A DNA stretch of 64,000 nucleotides from UBA9676 sp963741615 (GCA_963741615.1 CAVUIU010000030.1:496001-560000); one strand, 5' to 3'. Shown: positions 1 to 8,210, counted from the stretch's first letter. The notes: generated by a model from the letters alone, not told the origin. Numbers and translations: made by a program.

Positions 1-233
1 TTGCCCGATCCCGTCGGCGCGACAACGAGCGTGTTGTCGCCACCCGCGATCGCCGCCCAGGCCTGGGCCTGGGCCTGCGTCGGCGCGCTGAACGCCCCGG
101 TGAACCAGTCGCGGGTGAGCGCGCTGAACCCGCTCAGCGGGTCCGCCCGCGGGAACGCGCCGTTGCCTGCGGGCACGCTGGCACCCCCGGGGGCGGCAGG
201 CGCGTCCGGAGATGGGGGCCGGCGGGCAGGCAC
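1..233 (-). CDS. DEAD/DEAH-box helicase, Lhr type (N-terminus only, runs off window)
   Basis: Only the first ~77 residues are inside the window; the gene continues past position 1. Translation gives PLSGFSALTRDWFTGAF, then SAPTQAQAQAWAAIAGGDN, then LVVAPTGSGK at the window edge. That is the Q-motif region and Walker A loop (motif I) of superfamily 2 helicases, and the FSALTRDWF wording matches actinobacterial Lhr-type ATP-dependent helicases. These are 3'-5' helicases linked to DNA repair. Start chosen at GTG 233 (VPARRPP); a second GTG at 176 with GGGGGTG upstream is equally possible. Only 38 bp separate it from the phosphatase gene upstream on the same strand, so co-transcription is plausible. 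Confident about the helicase family, less about the subfamily. Confidence 0.72.
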   Translation of the reverse strand, partial: MPARRPPSPDAPAAPGGASVPAGNGAFPRADPLSGFSALTRDWFTGAFSAPTQAQAQAWAAIAGGDNTLVVAPTGSG

Positions 234-271
234 ATACCCATCCTGCCCGCTGGCGGTGACAATCCGGGCCG

Positions 272-2722
272 TCAGCCCCCGAGCCGGACGGCGAGCAGGC
301 ACACGTCATCGTCCCGGGCGGCGGCGCCGAGCAGGCCGCCGAGCGCGGCGGCGCAACTGCGCTCCGCGGTCAGGGCGGCCGACCGCCGCATGACGGCGGC
401 CAGTGAGTCCAGGCCGTCGGTGAGGTCGCGGCGGCCGTTCTCGATGAGCCCGTCGGTGTAGTTGAGGAGCAGGCACCCGGGGGGGAGCCGCCGGTGGCCG
501 ACGGCGAAGGTGGCGTCGGGGGAGGCGCCGAGCATGGTGCCGGGCGCGTCGTCGAGATAGCCGGCCTCGCCAGCGCTGGTGACGGCGAGCGGGGGCAGGT
601 GCCCGGCGTTGGCATAGGTCAGCTCGCCGGTTGCCGGGTCGAGGACGGCGTAGACGGCGGTGGCCAGCGCTTCCGGCATCAGCCGGTACAGGGCGGTGTT
701 GGTCCGGTCCAGGACCTCGCCAGGGTCGGCGTGGTCGATGGCGTAGGCGCGGAGCATGCTGCGGACCTGGCCCATGATCGAAGCCGAGCCGATGTTGTGG
801 CCTGTCACATCGCCGATCACCAGCCCGACCCGGCCGCCGTCGAGCGGGAAGGCGTCGTACCAGTCACCTCCGACGTCGGCGCCATCGGTGGCGGGCAGGT
901 AGCACACCGCCAGGTCCAGGCCGCTGATGGTGGGCAGGGTGCCGGGCAGGACCGAGCGCTGGAGGGTTTCCGCGATGGTGTGCTCGCGGGCGGATGTGTG
1001 GGCGGCGGCCAGGCCGTCGGCCAGGCGGCGCGCGAACTCCTCGGCCACCGCGACGTCCGTGCTGGCGAAGCCGGGCCGGCCGGCGTCCCGGGCGAGGGCC
1101 AGGACGCCGGCCGGGTGCTCGTCCACCAGCAGCGGGACGGACAGCACGCTATCCGCCTGCAGCCTGGCCAGCACCCCGGCCAGGCCGGGGGCGAGCCCGT
1201 GCCACTGTGGTACCTGTGCGCTGGCCTCATGCAGGAGCTGGCTGGCCCCGGTGGAGTAGGCGATCTGGATCGACATCGGCCCGGCCGGGGGGATCTTGTA
1301 CTGGCGGAACTCGGCGAGCACCGCGGCCAGGGCAGGGTCGTGGTGGGCGAGCGAGGCGGCCTGCAAGGTGCCGTCGGCGCCCGGCAGGAACACCGCGCAG
1401 ACATCGGCCAGCGTCGGCACCACCAGTTGAGCGGCGTGCTCGAGCAGCTCGTGCCCGTCGCGGCTGGCGGCCACCATGTTCCCGGCCAGCAGGAGGAGCG
1501 TGAGCCGTTCCTTCGCCCGGTCGGCCTCGGCGGTGGCGGCGCGTGCCCGGATGAGCAGTTCGGTGCGTTCCTCCTCGGCGCGCTGCCGGGCGGTGAGGTC
1601 GACGATGAAGGTGACCCAGCGCAGTGGATCGCGGCCGATCACCGCCGCACCCACAAGGACCGGCACCCGGTGCCCGTCCTTGTGCACATATTCCTTCTCG
1701 TAGGGCTGGAAGGCCCCGGCGCTCCGTAGCTCGTTAAGCGCATCGCGGTCGCGGCTGGCCCACTCGGGGGCGGTGACGTTCTGGTAGGAGATCCGCCCGG
1801 CCGCCACGTCGTCCGCGCCATAGCCGACGATGTCCAGGAACGCGTCGTTGGCCTCGTAGATCTGCTGCTCACCGGCGACCACGACGCCGAGCACGTTCGC
1901 CTCCCGGAGCCTGCCGAGCAGGCTCGTGCTCTCCCGCAGGTCCGCCTCCAGCCGGCGCTGCTCGGTCAGGTCGGTGAAAATCACGTAGACCCGCTGCGGG
2001 CGGCCCTCTTCGTCGCGGGCGTCGGGTACCGCGGTGGCCCGCAGCCACCGGAGCTCGCCCGTCTGGCCGTGCGGCACCCCGAGCGTGACCTCGGGGACGA
2101 CCTCGCCAGTGCTCAGCGCCCTGCTCGCCGGGAGGTCCTCCAGCCGCAACGGGGAGCCATCCTCGTGCACCGCCTGCCGGACCGTGGCCAGCGGCCATGC
2201 GATCATCTCGGACTCGGAAAGCCCCAGGATCTGCCGTGCCGCCGGGTTCGCCGCGAGGACGGAGCTGTCGGCGGAGTACTGGATCACGCCCTGCGGCATG
2301 GTCTCGAACAGCCCGCGCAGCCGCGCCTCCGCCTCGGTGAGCCGGGCCGCCACCTTCTCCAGCTCGCGCCGGTCCCGGACGTGGGCGGTCACATCGGTGG
2401 CGTACAGCAGAACCCCGGGGACGCCTCCATCGGTGTCACGAACCGGCTGGTAGACGTAGTCCACGAACCGCTGGTCGGGATGCCCGCGGTGGCGGAACCG
2501 GACCCTCGCCTCGGTGCCGCGCACGGGCTCGCCGGTCTTCATGACCTGTTCGAGCACTTCCACCTGGTCGGCCAGTTCCGGCAGGGCCTCGCCCAGCGGC
2601 CTGCCGAGCAGGTCCCGGCCGCCGGTCAGCTGGGCGCAGGCGTCGTTGGCGAACTCGATGACCAGGCCAGGTCCGGACAGGTAGGCCAGGGCGGCGGGCA
2701 GGCTCGCGAGCAGTTCCCGCAT
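272..2722 (-). CDS. PAS-PAS-PAS-GAF-SpoIIE (PP2C-type) serine phosphatase
   Basis: Multi-sensor phosphatase of about 816 residues. Order seen: PAS 1 (~5-110, AYLSGPGLVIEFANDACAQL), PAS 2 (~140-255, MPQGVIQYSADSSVLAANPAA), PAS 3 (~265-380, followed by a PAC-like WVTFIVDLTARQRAEEE), GAF (~410-560), and a C-terminal SpoIIE phosphatase domain (~590-815) with metal-binding GADVGGDWYDAF, VIGDVTGHN, a DGLIE motif and final RDDDVCLLAVRL. The family dephosphorylates anti-anti-sigma factors in partner-switching pathways that release alternative sigma factors; the signal here is unknown. No anti-sigma or STAS gene adjoins it. Start chosen at ATG 2722, just before the first PAS; the frame is open to 3073, but the extra 117 residues are low-complexity and overlap repeated motifs that look regulatory. 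Soluble; no membrane segment seen. Confidence 0.85.
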   Translation of the reverse strand: MRELLASLPAALAYLSGPGLVIEFANDACAQLTGGRDLLGRPLGEALPELADQVEVLEQVMKTGEPVRGTEARVRFRHRGHPDQRFVDYVYQPVRDTDGGVPGVLLYATDVTAHVRDRRELEKVAARLTEAEARLRGLFETMPQGVIQYSADSSVLAANPAARQILGLSESEMIAWPLATVRQAVHEDGSPLRLEDLPASRALSTGEVVPEVTLGVPHGQTGELRWLRATAVPDARDEEGRPQRVYVIFTDLTEQRRLEADLRESTSLLGRLREANVLGVVVAGEQQIYEANDAFLDIVGYGADDVAAGRISYQNVTAPEWASRDRDALNELRSAGAFQPYEKEYVHKDGHRVPVLVGAAVIGRDPLRWVTFIVDLTARQRAEEERTELLIRARAATAEADRAKERLTLLLLAGNMVAASRDGHELLEHAAQLVVPTLADVCAVFLPGADGTLQAASLAHHDPALAAVLAEFRQYKIPPAGPMSIQIAYSTGASQLLHEASAQVPQWHGLAPGLAGVLARLQADSVLSVPLLVDEHPAGVLALARDAGRPGFASTDVAVAEEFARRLADGLAAAHTSAREHTIAETLQRSVLPGTLPTISGLDLAVCYLPATDGADVGGDWYDAFPLDGGRVGLVIGDVTGHNIGSASIMGQVRSMLRAYAIDHADPGEVLDRTNTALYRLMPEALATAVYAVLDPATGELTYANAGHLPPLAVTSAGEAGYLDDAPGTMLGASPDATFAVGHRRLPPGCLLLNYTDGLIENGRRDLTDGLDSLAAVMRRSAALTAERSCAAALGGLLGAAARDDDVCLLAVRLGG

Positions 2723-2835
2723 GAGAGCGAGCCCGTTGGTCGAAGTGTCCCCAGGTGGAACCGGAACCGCGATCTCTGCACCCCCGGCGCGGCCGTCAGC
2801 CTGGCCCGGCTGAGCTGCCAGCCTGGCCCTATCCC

Positions 2836-2869
2836 GCAGGATATCTCCCAAGATCAGCAATATCCCTGC
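2836..2869. promoter_or_regulatory. Inverted repeat upstream of the SpoIIE phosphatase, copy 1
   Basis: GCAGGATAT (2836-2844) and ATATCCCTGC (2860-2869) face each other around a 15-nt spacer. On the gene's strand one arm contains TATCCT, which fits the TANNNT -10 pattern, about 117 bp before the chosen ATG. A related sequence lies at 3022-3051. Could be an operator/promoter pair for the phosphatase gene. Confidence 0.4.
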
Positions 2870-3021
2870 ATAACGAGCTGCCGCCGGCCCCGGTGGCAGC
2901 GGCGGGACGGCGGGCTCGCCGGTGTCCCGTGTGCGCGAGCCGGATGATGGGGTGCCCCGGGGCGAGCCCGTAACCGGGATCTCCGCACACCGCCGCGGCG
3001 CTGTGCGTCCGTCCCCCTCGG

Positions 3022-3051
3022 GCAGGATATCCCGATGATCGATATTCGCGC
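3022..3051. promoter_or_regulatory. Inverted repeat upstream of the SpoIIE phosphatase, copy 2
   Basis: GCAGGATATC (3022-3031) followed by a facing GATATTCGCGC (3041-3051). It shares the GCAGGATATC core and a facing AT-rich arm with 2836-2869. The two copies start 186 bp apart in the gap between the phosphatase and the septum-formation protein. This gap (2723-3095) holds nothing else that I can name. Confidence 0.35.
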
Positions 3052-3095
3052 AGCTTGACGGCCTGCATCCCACCCGGCGCGGGCCGGGGTGGCTG

Positions 3096-3698
3096 TTAGC
3101 CCAGGCCGCGGACCGAGCCGGTGAGCTTTCCGGCCGTGCCGCGGATCTCGCAGATCACCGTCCGCTCGCCCGCGTTCCACGCGCCCTGGTCGGGGAAGAC
3201 GTACGACTCGGCCAGAACGGAGGTGGCCAGTTGCGGGTTGAGGTAGCCGCCGAGCCTTGCTGTGCAGCCCCGGCGGGCCTGCGCCCCGATGGCAGGGCCC
3301 GGCCAGCGGTGACCGGTCAGCCTGAACCTGGCGTAGATCTCGGCGTCATGGGGCTGGGCGCAGGGCACCACGCTGGGCGAGGAGATTCGGTCTCCGCCTG
3401 AGTTGACGCACTCGCCGGCGTGCAGCCGGAAAACCGGCGGCAGTGCCGTTGGCGTAGCCTGGGCCCGCCCGTGCTGCAGCACGGCGGCGGCCAGGCCGCC
3501 GGCGCCGACCAGGCAGACAACGAAAGCAGCGCCGATAAGGGCCATGGCGCGGGTGCGGCGGCGCTTAGCCAGGCCCGCCCCGCCGGGGGTGTCGTGGCCC
3601 GCTGGCGTGTCGTGACCTGCTGGGGCGGCTGGCTGCGGGTCGGCGCGGGTCTCTCCGCCGGCCGGCGGCCGGTTCCTGGACTCTTCCCGGAGGGTCAT
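3096..3698 (-). CDS. Membrane-anchored septum-formation-domain protein
   Basis: About 200 residues. The N-terminal ~50 residues are a charged, Pro-rich cytoplasmic stretch ending in KRRRTR. One membrane segment follows (~51-74, MALIGAAFVVCLVGAGGLAA), then an extracytoplasmic domain with VPCAQPHDAEIYARF, several cysteines and FPDQGAWNAGERTVICEI. The C...PHDAE and W..G.R...C pattern is that of the actinobacterial Septum_form/DUF4190-associated family, whose precise function is unknown. The four cysteines probably form disulfides outside the cell. The start at ATG 3698 has AAGGG directly against it, so the exact start is uncertain. The tandem AGHDTPAGHDTPGG comes from a short DNA repeat. Divergent from DUF3046. 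Confidence 0.7.
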   Translation of the reverse strand: MTLREESRNRPPAGGETRADPQPAAPAGHDTPAGHDTPGGAGLAKRRRTRAMALIGAAFVVCLVGAGGLAAAVLQHGRAQATPTALPPVFRLHAGECVNSGGDRISSPSVVPCAQPHDAEIYARFRLTGHRWPGPAIGAQARRGCTARLGGYLNPQLATSVLAESYVFPDQGAWNAGERTVICEIRGTAGKLTGSVRGLG

Positions 3699-3815
3699 CC
3701 CTTGCTCCCGCGCGGTTCGCGTTGTGCCTGTGAGAACTCTTCCCCCGTCCTCCTTGTGGCATTCTTCATAAGAGTTCAGAATTGCTCCCTTGCGCGCGTG
3801 GCCCCGGGGGGCCGG

Positions 3816-3821
3816 TAGCCT
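3816..3821 (+). promoter_or_regulatory. -10 box TAGCCT, leaderless promoter for the DUF3046 gene
   Basis: TAGCCT fits TANNNT and ends 6 nt before the GTG at 3828, so transcription would start at or next to the start codon. There is no Shine-Dalgarno sequence. The same geometry recurs at several other genes in this window. Confidence 0.5.
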
Positions 3822-3827
3822 GGCGCG

Positions 3828-4022
3828 GTGCGTCTGACGGTGTTCTGGGAGCGAATGCGCGCGCAGTTCGGCGATTCCTACGCGGAAAGCGTGGCCAAGG
3901 ATTTCGTGCTGGCGGGAGTGGGCGGCCGCACGGTGAACCAGGCACTGGCCGATGGCGTGGACGCGAAGGCCGTGTGGCGGGCGGTATGCGAGGCGTTCGA
4001 CGTGCCGGAACGGCTGCGCTAG
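3828..4022 (+). CDS. DUF3046 family protein
   Basis: A complete 64-residue protein starting RLTVFWERMRAQFGDSYAES and containing a W...DFVLAGVGGRTVNQAL segment, the recognisable DUF3046 pattern. The family is small, soluble, confined to Actinomycetota and nearly always sits directly upstream of recA; its function is not known. GTG start with a leaderless promoter geometry and no ribosome binding site. It ends 217 bp before recA, whose own LexA-controlled promoter lies in between, so the two need not be one transcript. Confidence 0.85.
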   Translation: MRLTVFWERMRAQFGDSYAESVAKDFVLAGVGGRTVNQALADGVDAKAVWRAVCEAFDVPERLR

Positions 4023-4081
4023 GGCAACGCCCCGGCCGCCGGGGTGGTTTCCCCAGGTTCCGCGGCGTGTCGTGTTCATGA

Positions 4082-4097
4082 TCGAACAGTTGTTCGC
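4082..4097 (+). promoter_or_regulatory. LexA (SOS) box of recA
   Basis: TCGAAC-N4-GTTCGC at 4082-4097 matches the actinobacterial/Gram-positive LexA site TCGAAC-N4-GTTCGA at all but the last base. It is followed by TAAGGT (4099-4104), which fits the TANNNT -10 form, so bound LexA would cover the -35/-10 spacer and block recA transcription until DNA damage. Confidence 0.85.
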
Positions 4098-4239
4098 CTA
4101 AGGTAGGCAACTACGTGGTGGCCGAGGCCCGGCATGCCGGCCGCGTAGGCATCACGGCGGACCGGCCCGCGGAGTTTTGTCAGTGGTGGCGCGTAGCTTC
4201 GTGGCCGACAGGAAGCCCTTGATCCCGACGGGAGTACCC

Positions 4240-5397
4240 ATGGCAGGCAGCGACAGGGCGGGCGGCAAGGCCGGTGACCGGGAGAAGTCCCTGGAGACCG
4301 CGCTCGCCCAGATCGAGCGGCAGTTCGGCAGGGGTTCGATCATGCGGCTCGGTGACGAGGCCCGGGCACCGATCGAGGTGATCCCGACCGGGTCGATCGC
4401 GCTGGACGTCGCACTCGGCATCGGCGGTCTCCCCCGCGGCCGGGTGGTCGAAATATATGGGCCGGAGGGCAGCGGGAAGACCACTGTGGCGCTGCACGCG
4501 GTCGCCAACGCGCAGAAGGCGGGCGGGATCGCCGCCTTCATCGACGCCGAGCACGCGCTCGACCCGGACTACGCCAAGAGGCTCGGCGTGGACACCGACG
4601 GGCTGCTCGTCTCCCAGCCCGACACCGGCGAGCAGGCGCTGGAAATCGCCGACATGCTGATCCGCTCCAGCGCGATCGACGTGGTCGTCATCGACTCGGT
4701 CGCCGCGCTCGTGCCCCGGGCCGAGATCGAAGGCGAGATGGGGGACAGCCATGTCGGCCTGCAGGCCAGGCTCATGTCCCAGGCTCTGCGCAAGCTCACC
4801 GGCGCCATCAGCCAGACGAAGACCACCGCGATCTTCATCAACCAGCTGCGGGAGAAGGTCGGCGTGATGTTCGGCTCGCCCGAGACGACCAGCGGTGGGC
4901 GGGCGCTCAAGTTCTACGCCTCGGTCCGGCTCGACGTGCGCCGGATCGAGACCCTCAAGGACGGCACCGAGCCCGTCGGCAGCCGTACCCGGATCAAGGT
5001 GGTCAAGAACAAGCTGGCGGCCCCGTTCCGGACCGCGGAATTCGATATCCTGTTCGGGTTCGGGATCAGCAGGGAAGGCGGCCTGATCGATCTGGGGGTC
5101 GAACAGGGGATCGTCCGCAAATCTGGTGCCTGGTACACCTACGAGGGCGATCAGCTGGGGCAGGGCAAAGAGAATGCCCGCACCTTCCTCCGCGACAACG
5201 CCGATCTGACCGACGAAATCGAGAAGAAGATCAAGGAGAAGCTCGGCGTGGGCCCGCGCCTGGATGCGGACCCGGCCGCCGGCGGCGGGCTGGGGGCGGC
5301 CGGGGACCTCAGCGTGGTTCCTGAGGCGGTCCCGGACGGCGCCCCGGGCGCCAGGTCGGAAACGAAGCTGGCCGGCGCACCCGGCGGTGTCGGGTAA
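4240..5397 (+). CDS. recA: Recombinase RecA
   Basis: 385 residues, a little longer than E. coli RecA because of a Gly/Ala-rich tail. Seen: N-terminal helix ETALAQIERQFGRGSIMRLGD, Walker A GPEGSGKTT, EAEHAL-type ATPase glutamate (FIDAEHALDPDYA), Walker B VVIDSVAALVP, DNA-binding loop L1 EGEMGDSHVG and L2 INQLREKVGVMFGSPETT. It forms the ATP-dependent filament on single-stranded DNA for strand exchange, and stimulates LexA self-cleavage. Start chosen at ATG 4240 with GGGAG six bases upstream, although the frame is open from 4177. A LexA box and -10 box lie 140-160 bp upstream. recX overlaps its stop. Confidence 0.98.
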   Translation: MAGSDRAGGKAGDREKSLETALAQIERQFGRGSIMRLGDEARAPIEVIPTGSIALDVALGIGGLPRGRVVEIYGPEGSGKTTVALHAVANAQKAGGIAAFIDAEHALDPDYAKRLGVDTDGLLVSQPDTGEQALEIADMLIRSSAIDVVVIDSVAALVPRAEIEGEMGDSHVGLQARLMSQALRKLTGAISQTKTTAIFINQLREKVGVMFGSPETTSGGRALKFYASVRLDVRRIETLKDGTEPVGSRTRIKVVKNKLAAPFRTAEFDILFGFGISREGGLIDLGVEQGIVRKSGAWYTYEGDQLGQGKENARTFLRDNADLTDEIEKKIKEKLGVGPRLDADPAAGGGLGAAGDLSVVPEAVPDGAPGARSETKLAGAPGGVG

Positions 5398-6058
5398 CGA
5401 GGCGGCGGGAACGCCAGGCACGGCGGCCGGCGAGCGGGCGGCAGGTGCCCGGGTGAGAGCGGCAGACGCAGGTAGCGGTGCCGACTCGCAGGAGGCGGCC
5501 CGGCTCATCTGCCTGCGGCTGCTGGCCGCCGAGCCGCGCACCCGGGCGCAGCTCGCAAGCGCGCTGCGCCGCCGCCGGGTCCCGGATGAGGTCGCCGAGG
5601 CTGTCCTTGGCCGGTTCGCCGAGGTAGGGCTGATCGACGACGCCGCGTTCGCCCGGGCATGGGTCGAGACCAGACACCTCGGCCGCGGTCTCGGCCGCCG
5701 GGCGCTTTCCGCCGAGCTTCGCCAGCGGGGCGTCGCCGTCGAGGAGGTGCGTGCGGCGGTCAGCTCCCTCGGCGAACAGGACGAGATCGCGACGGCACGA
5801 CGGCTGGTGGCGAAGCGGGTCGGGGCCTCCCGGGGACGCCCGCTTCCGGCCAGGGTGCGCAGCCTGGCCGGCATGCTGGCCCGCAAGGGATATCCGGCCG
5901 GACTGGCCTACCAGGTGGTCCGCGAGGCGCTGCAGCAGGAGGGCCAGGCCGGCCCGGAGACCGGATTCGATCCCGATGCCGCCCCTGATCTGGACGATGT
6001 GTTCGGCCCTGAGATCGTCGCGGACGGGACAGCCGAGGGCGAGTGGACAGTCGGCTGA
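5387..6058 (+). CDS. recX: RecA regulator RecX
   Basis: About 223 residues. The core has three helical repeats: ICLRLLAAEPRTRAQLASAL, DDAAFARAWVETR and LARKGYPAGLAYQVVREAL, which are RecX hallmarks. RecX binds the RecA filament and limits its activity, so co-expression with recA makes sense. The chosen GTG at 5387 overlaps the recA stop by 11 bp, giving translational coupling; a GTG at 5453 is an alternative, since the first ~22 residues are Gly/Ala-rich and poorly informative. The C-terminus has an acidic tail (DPDAAPDLDDVFGPE). No promoter of its own is apparent. Confidence 0.93.
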   Translation: MSGNEAAGTPGTAAGERAAGARVRAADAGSGADSQEAARLICLRLLAAEPRTRAQLASALRRRRVPDEVAEAVLGRFAEVGLIDDAAFARAWVETRHLGRGLGRRALSAELRQRGVAVEEVRAAVSSLGEQDEIATARRLVAKRVGASRGRPLPARVRSLAGMLARKGYPAGLAYQVVREALQQEGQAGPETGFDPDAAPDLDDVFGPEIVADGTAEGEWTVG

Positions 6059-6263
6059 CCCCACACGGAAGATTGCGTTGGCCATGGACATGCTTGCCCA
6101 AATTGTTATCTAGGCTTAACCTCACGGCAGCGAGGTGTTGGTCCGCGGAAGCGGATAGATATAGACGAAATGGGTCGGCAGGTGGTCGCGCCCAGCTGCC
6201 GGCCCCAGGAGATGGCGCTACCAGAGCCGCTCCGTGGCAAGCCGCTGACCTGGCAGGATGGCG

Positions 6264-6311
6264 GTTAGCCCCGGGAGCACGCGGCTGCTCCGTGAGCACA
6301 TCCGGGCTAAC
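6264..6311 (+). repeat. Inverted repeat 1 upstream of rny
   Basis: GTTAGCCCCGG (6264-6274) pairs with CCGGGCTAAC (6302-6311) with one bulged C. Inside lies a smaller hairpin, GAGCA/TGCTC around a 6-nt loop (6275-6290). Together they would form a forked stem in RNA. Confidence 0.6.
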
Positions 6312-6404
6312 GGCGACCGGCCCGGGGACGTCGGCAGGCGGGAGGCCGGCCGGGGACGACGTGCCCGGCCAGGCCGGCCGGCTTTCCGGCAGCGTGAGTG
6401 GCCG

Positions 6405-6428
6405 GGCTGCCCGCGATCGCGGGCAGCC
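6405..6428 (+). repeat. 24-bp perfect palindrome upstream of rny
   Basis: Twelve bases GGCTGCCCGCGA followed immediately by their exact complement, centred between 6416 and 6417. It could be a dimer operator in DNA, or a very stable hairpin with a GATC loop in RNA. Confidence 0.7.
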
Positions 6429-6495
6429 GCCGGACGGCTGTGGCTCGCCACGCATGATGGACGCCGCGGACGGCGCGCGTGACCCCTCGCCGCAG

Positions 6496-6523
6496 GGTTA
6501 CCCGGCACCAATGCCGGGTAACC
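6496..6523 (+). repeat. Perfect 12-bp hairpin just before rny
   Basis: Arms GGTTACCCGGCA (6496-6507) and its exact complement (6512-6523) around the loop CCAA. It ends 28 nt before the rny ATG, leaving room for the ribosome binding region. There is no U-tract, so it does not look like an ordinary intrinsic terminator. Confidence 0.7.
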
Positions 6524-6551
6524 GGGCCAGCGAGCAGGATTGGGGTGCGCC

Positions 6552-8210
6552 ATGAGCAGCGTTGTCGCCATCGTGGCCGTGGTGGTCGGGCTCCTGGCCG
6601 TGCTCACCGCGGTCGGTGTGCTGGTCATCGCCATGCGCCGGTCCGGCCCGCGCGCGGCGGCCGGCACCCCCGTGGATGCTCAGCCCGAGCCCGCCCGCGA
6701 CATCACCCCCGATCTCGCACCCGCGCCGCAGCGGCAGCCCGGCGGGACCGTCCCGGCAGCCGAGGAGGCCAGGCGGCAGCTCGAAGAAGCCGAGTCCGAC
6801 GCCGCGGGGATCGTGCGCCGGGCCGAGGAGTCGGCCGAGAGAATCGCCAAGGCATGCATGGAGGCGGAGGCCGATCTCCGGGCAGCCAAGGACGAGGCGA
6901 TCCAGTTGCGGGCCGACCTGGAGCGCCGCGAGACCCGGCTGGCCGAGCGGGAGCACCGGCTGGACGGGGAACTTCGCACGCTCGAACAGCGTTCCGCGGT
7001 CCTGGAGGAGGCCACGCGGGAGCTGGAGCACCAGCGGGACGACCTGGCCCGGCTCCAGCACGAGCGCCGGGAGGTGCTCGAGCGCGCCGCCGGGCTCACC
7101 GCCGAGCAGGCGAAGGCGGAACTGGTGGCGGGCATCGAGAACCAGGCCAGGCGGGAGGCCGCGCTCATTGTGAGGGAAACCGAGAGCCAGGCCCGCCGCG
7201 ACGGCGAGAGCCGGGCCAGGCGGATCGTGACCCTGGCCATCCAGCGGGTGGCGAGCGAGCAGACAAGCGAATCCGTGGTGTCGGTGCTGCACCTGCCCGG
7301 CGACGAGATGAAGGGCAGGATCATCGGCCGCGAGGGCCGCAACATCCGGGCCTTCGAGTCGGTGACCGGGGTCAACCTCATCATCGACGACACGCCCGAG
7401 GCGGTCCTGCTTTCCTGCTTCGACCCGGTCCGGCGCGAGGTGGGCAGGCTCGCCCTGGAGCGCCTGGTGCTCGACGGCCGTATCCACCCGCAGCGGATCG
7501 AGGAGGCCTACGAGCGCAGCAAGGCCGAGGTGGCGCAGCTGTGCGCGCGGGCTGGCGACGACGCCATGGTCGAGCTCGGCATCACCGACATGCACCCCGA
7601 GCTGGTGACGCTGCTGGGCCAGCTCCGCTACCGCACGTCCTACGGCCAGAACGTGCTGGGGCACCTGGTGGAGTCGGCCCACATAGCCGCCATGATGGCC
7701 AGCGAGCTGGGCCTGGACCCCGCCCTGCTGAGGCGGTGCACCGTGCTGCATGACATCGGCAAAGCGCTCACCCACGAGGTGGAAGGCAGCCACGCGATGA
7801 TCGGCGCCGAGATCGCGCGCAAGTATGGGGAGCCACCGGACGTGGTGCACGCGATCGAGGCGCACCACAACGAGGTCGAGGTGCGCACGGTCGAGGCCGT
7901 GCTCACCCAGGCGGCCGACGCCATCAGCGGGGGACGGCCGGGCGCGCGGCGGGAGTCGCTTGAGGCGTACGTGAAGCGGCTGGAGCGGCTGGAGGAGATC
8001 GCCACCGCCCACGACGGTGTGGAGAAGGTCTTCGCAATGCAGGCCGGCCGGGAGATCAGGGTCATGGTCAAGCCCGACCGGGTCGACGACATCCAGGCCC
8101 AGGTGATCGCCCGGAACGTGGCGAAGCAGGTCGAGGATGAGCTGACCTACCCGGGCCAGATCCGGGTCACGGTGGTCCGGGAGTCGCGGGCTACCGAGTT
8201 CGCCCGGTGA
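6552..8210 (+). CDS. rny: Ribonuclease Y
   Basis: 552 residues in the standard RNase Y order: N-terminal membrane anchor (~3-27), long charged coiled coil (~60-220, rich in EE, RR, ER), KH RNA-binding domain (HLPGDEMKGRIIGREGRNIRAFE) and HD domain with VLHDIGKALTHEVEGSH and EAHHNE supplying the metal ligands. It is a membrane-bound endoribonuclease that starts mRNA decay. ATG 6552 was chosen over an open frame four codons longer, because the membrane segment begins here. It follows the hairpin at 6496-6523. The 3' end overlaps the convergent S9 peptidase gene by 20 bp, so the two transcripts are antisense at their ends. Confidence 0.95.
   Translation: MSSVVAIVAVVVGLLAVLTAVGVLVIAMRRSGPRAAAGTPVDAQPEPARDITPDLAPAPQRQPGGTVPAAEEARRQLEEAESDAAGIVRRAEESAERIAKACMEAEADLRAAKDEAIQLRADLERRETRLAEREHRLDGELRTLEQRSAVLEEATRELEHQRDDLARLQHERREVLERAAGLTAEQAKAELVAGIENQARREAALIVRETESQARRDGESRARRIVTLAIQRVASEQTSESVVSVLHLPGDEMKGRIIGREGRNIRAFESVTGVNLIIDDTPEAVLLSCFDPVRREVGRLALERLVLDGRIHPQRIEEAYERSKAEVAQLCARAGDDAMVELGITDMHPELVTLLGQLRYRTSYGQNVLGHLVESAHIAAMMASELGLDPALLRRCTVLHDIGKALTHEVEGSHAMIGAEIARKYGEPPDVVHAIEAHHNEVEVRTVEAVLTQAADAISGGRPGARRESLEAYVKRLERLEEIATAHDGVEKVFAMQAGREIRVMVKPDRVDDIQAQVIARNVAKQVEDELTYPGQIRVTVVRESRATEFAR

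Larger units (their letters stand above)
6059..6551. other. Structured 493-bp gap between recX and rny
   Basis: No convincing protein is encoded; the one 170-codon open frame across it has no family resemblance and no ribosome binding site. The first 120 bp are relatively AT-rich, with TAGGCT (6111-6116) and TAGATATAGACG as promoter-like sequences. From 6264 onward the gap carries three inverted repeats (listed separately). The layout looks like a long, folded 5' leader of rny or a small RNA. Confidence 0.55.

Noticed and set aside
1..393. A 130-codon plus-strand open frame at the window start
   Set aside because: The minus strand encodes the Lhr-type helicase start with a Walker A loop over the same bases, and the frame then runs into the phosphatase gene.
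4180..5886. A 568-codon open frame opposite recA and recX
   Set aside because: Antisense to two clear genes, no ribosome binding site, no recognisable domain.
6043..6555. A 170-codon open frame across the recX-rny gap
   Set aside because: Low-complexity Gly/Ala/Arg translation, no start signal, and it runs through three inverted repeats; the region looks like structured non-coding DNA.
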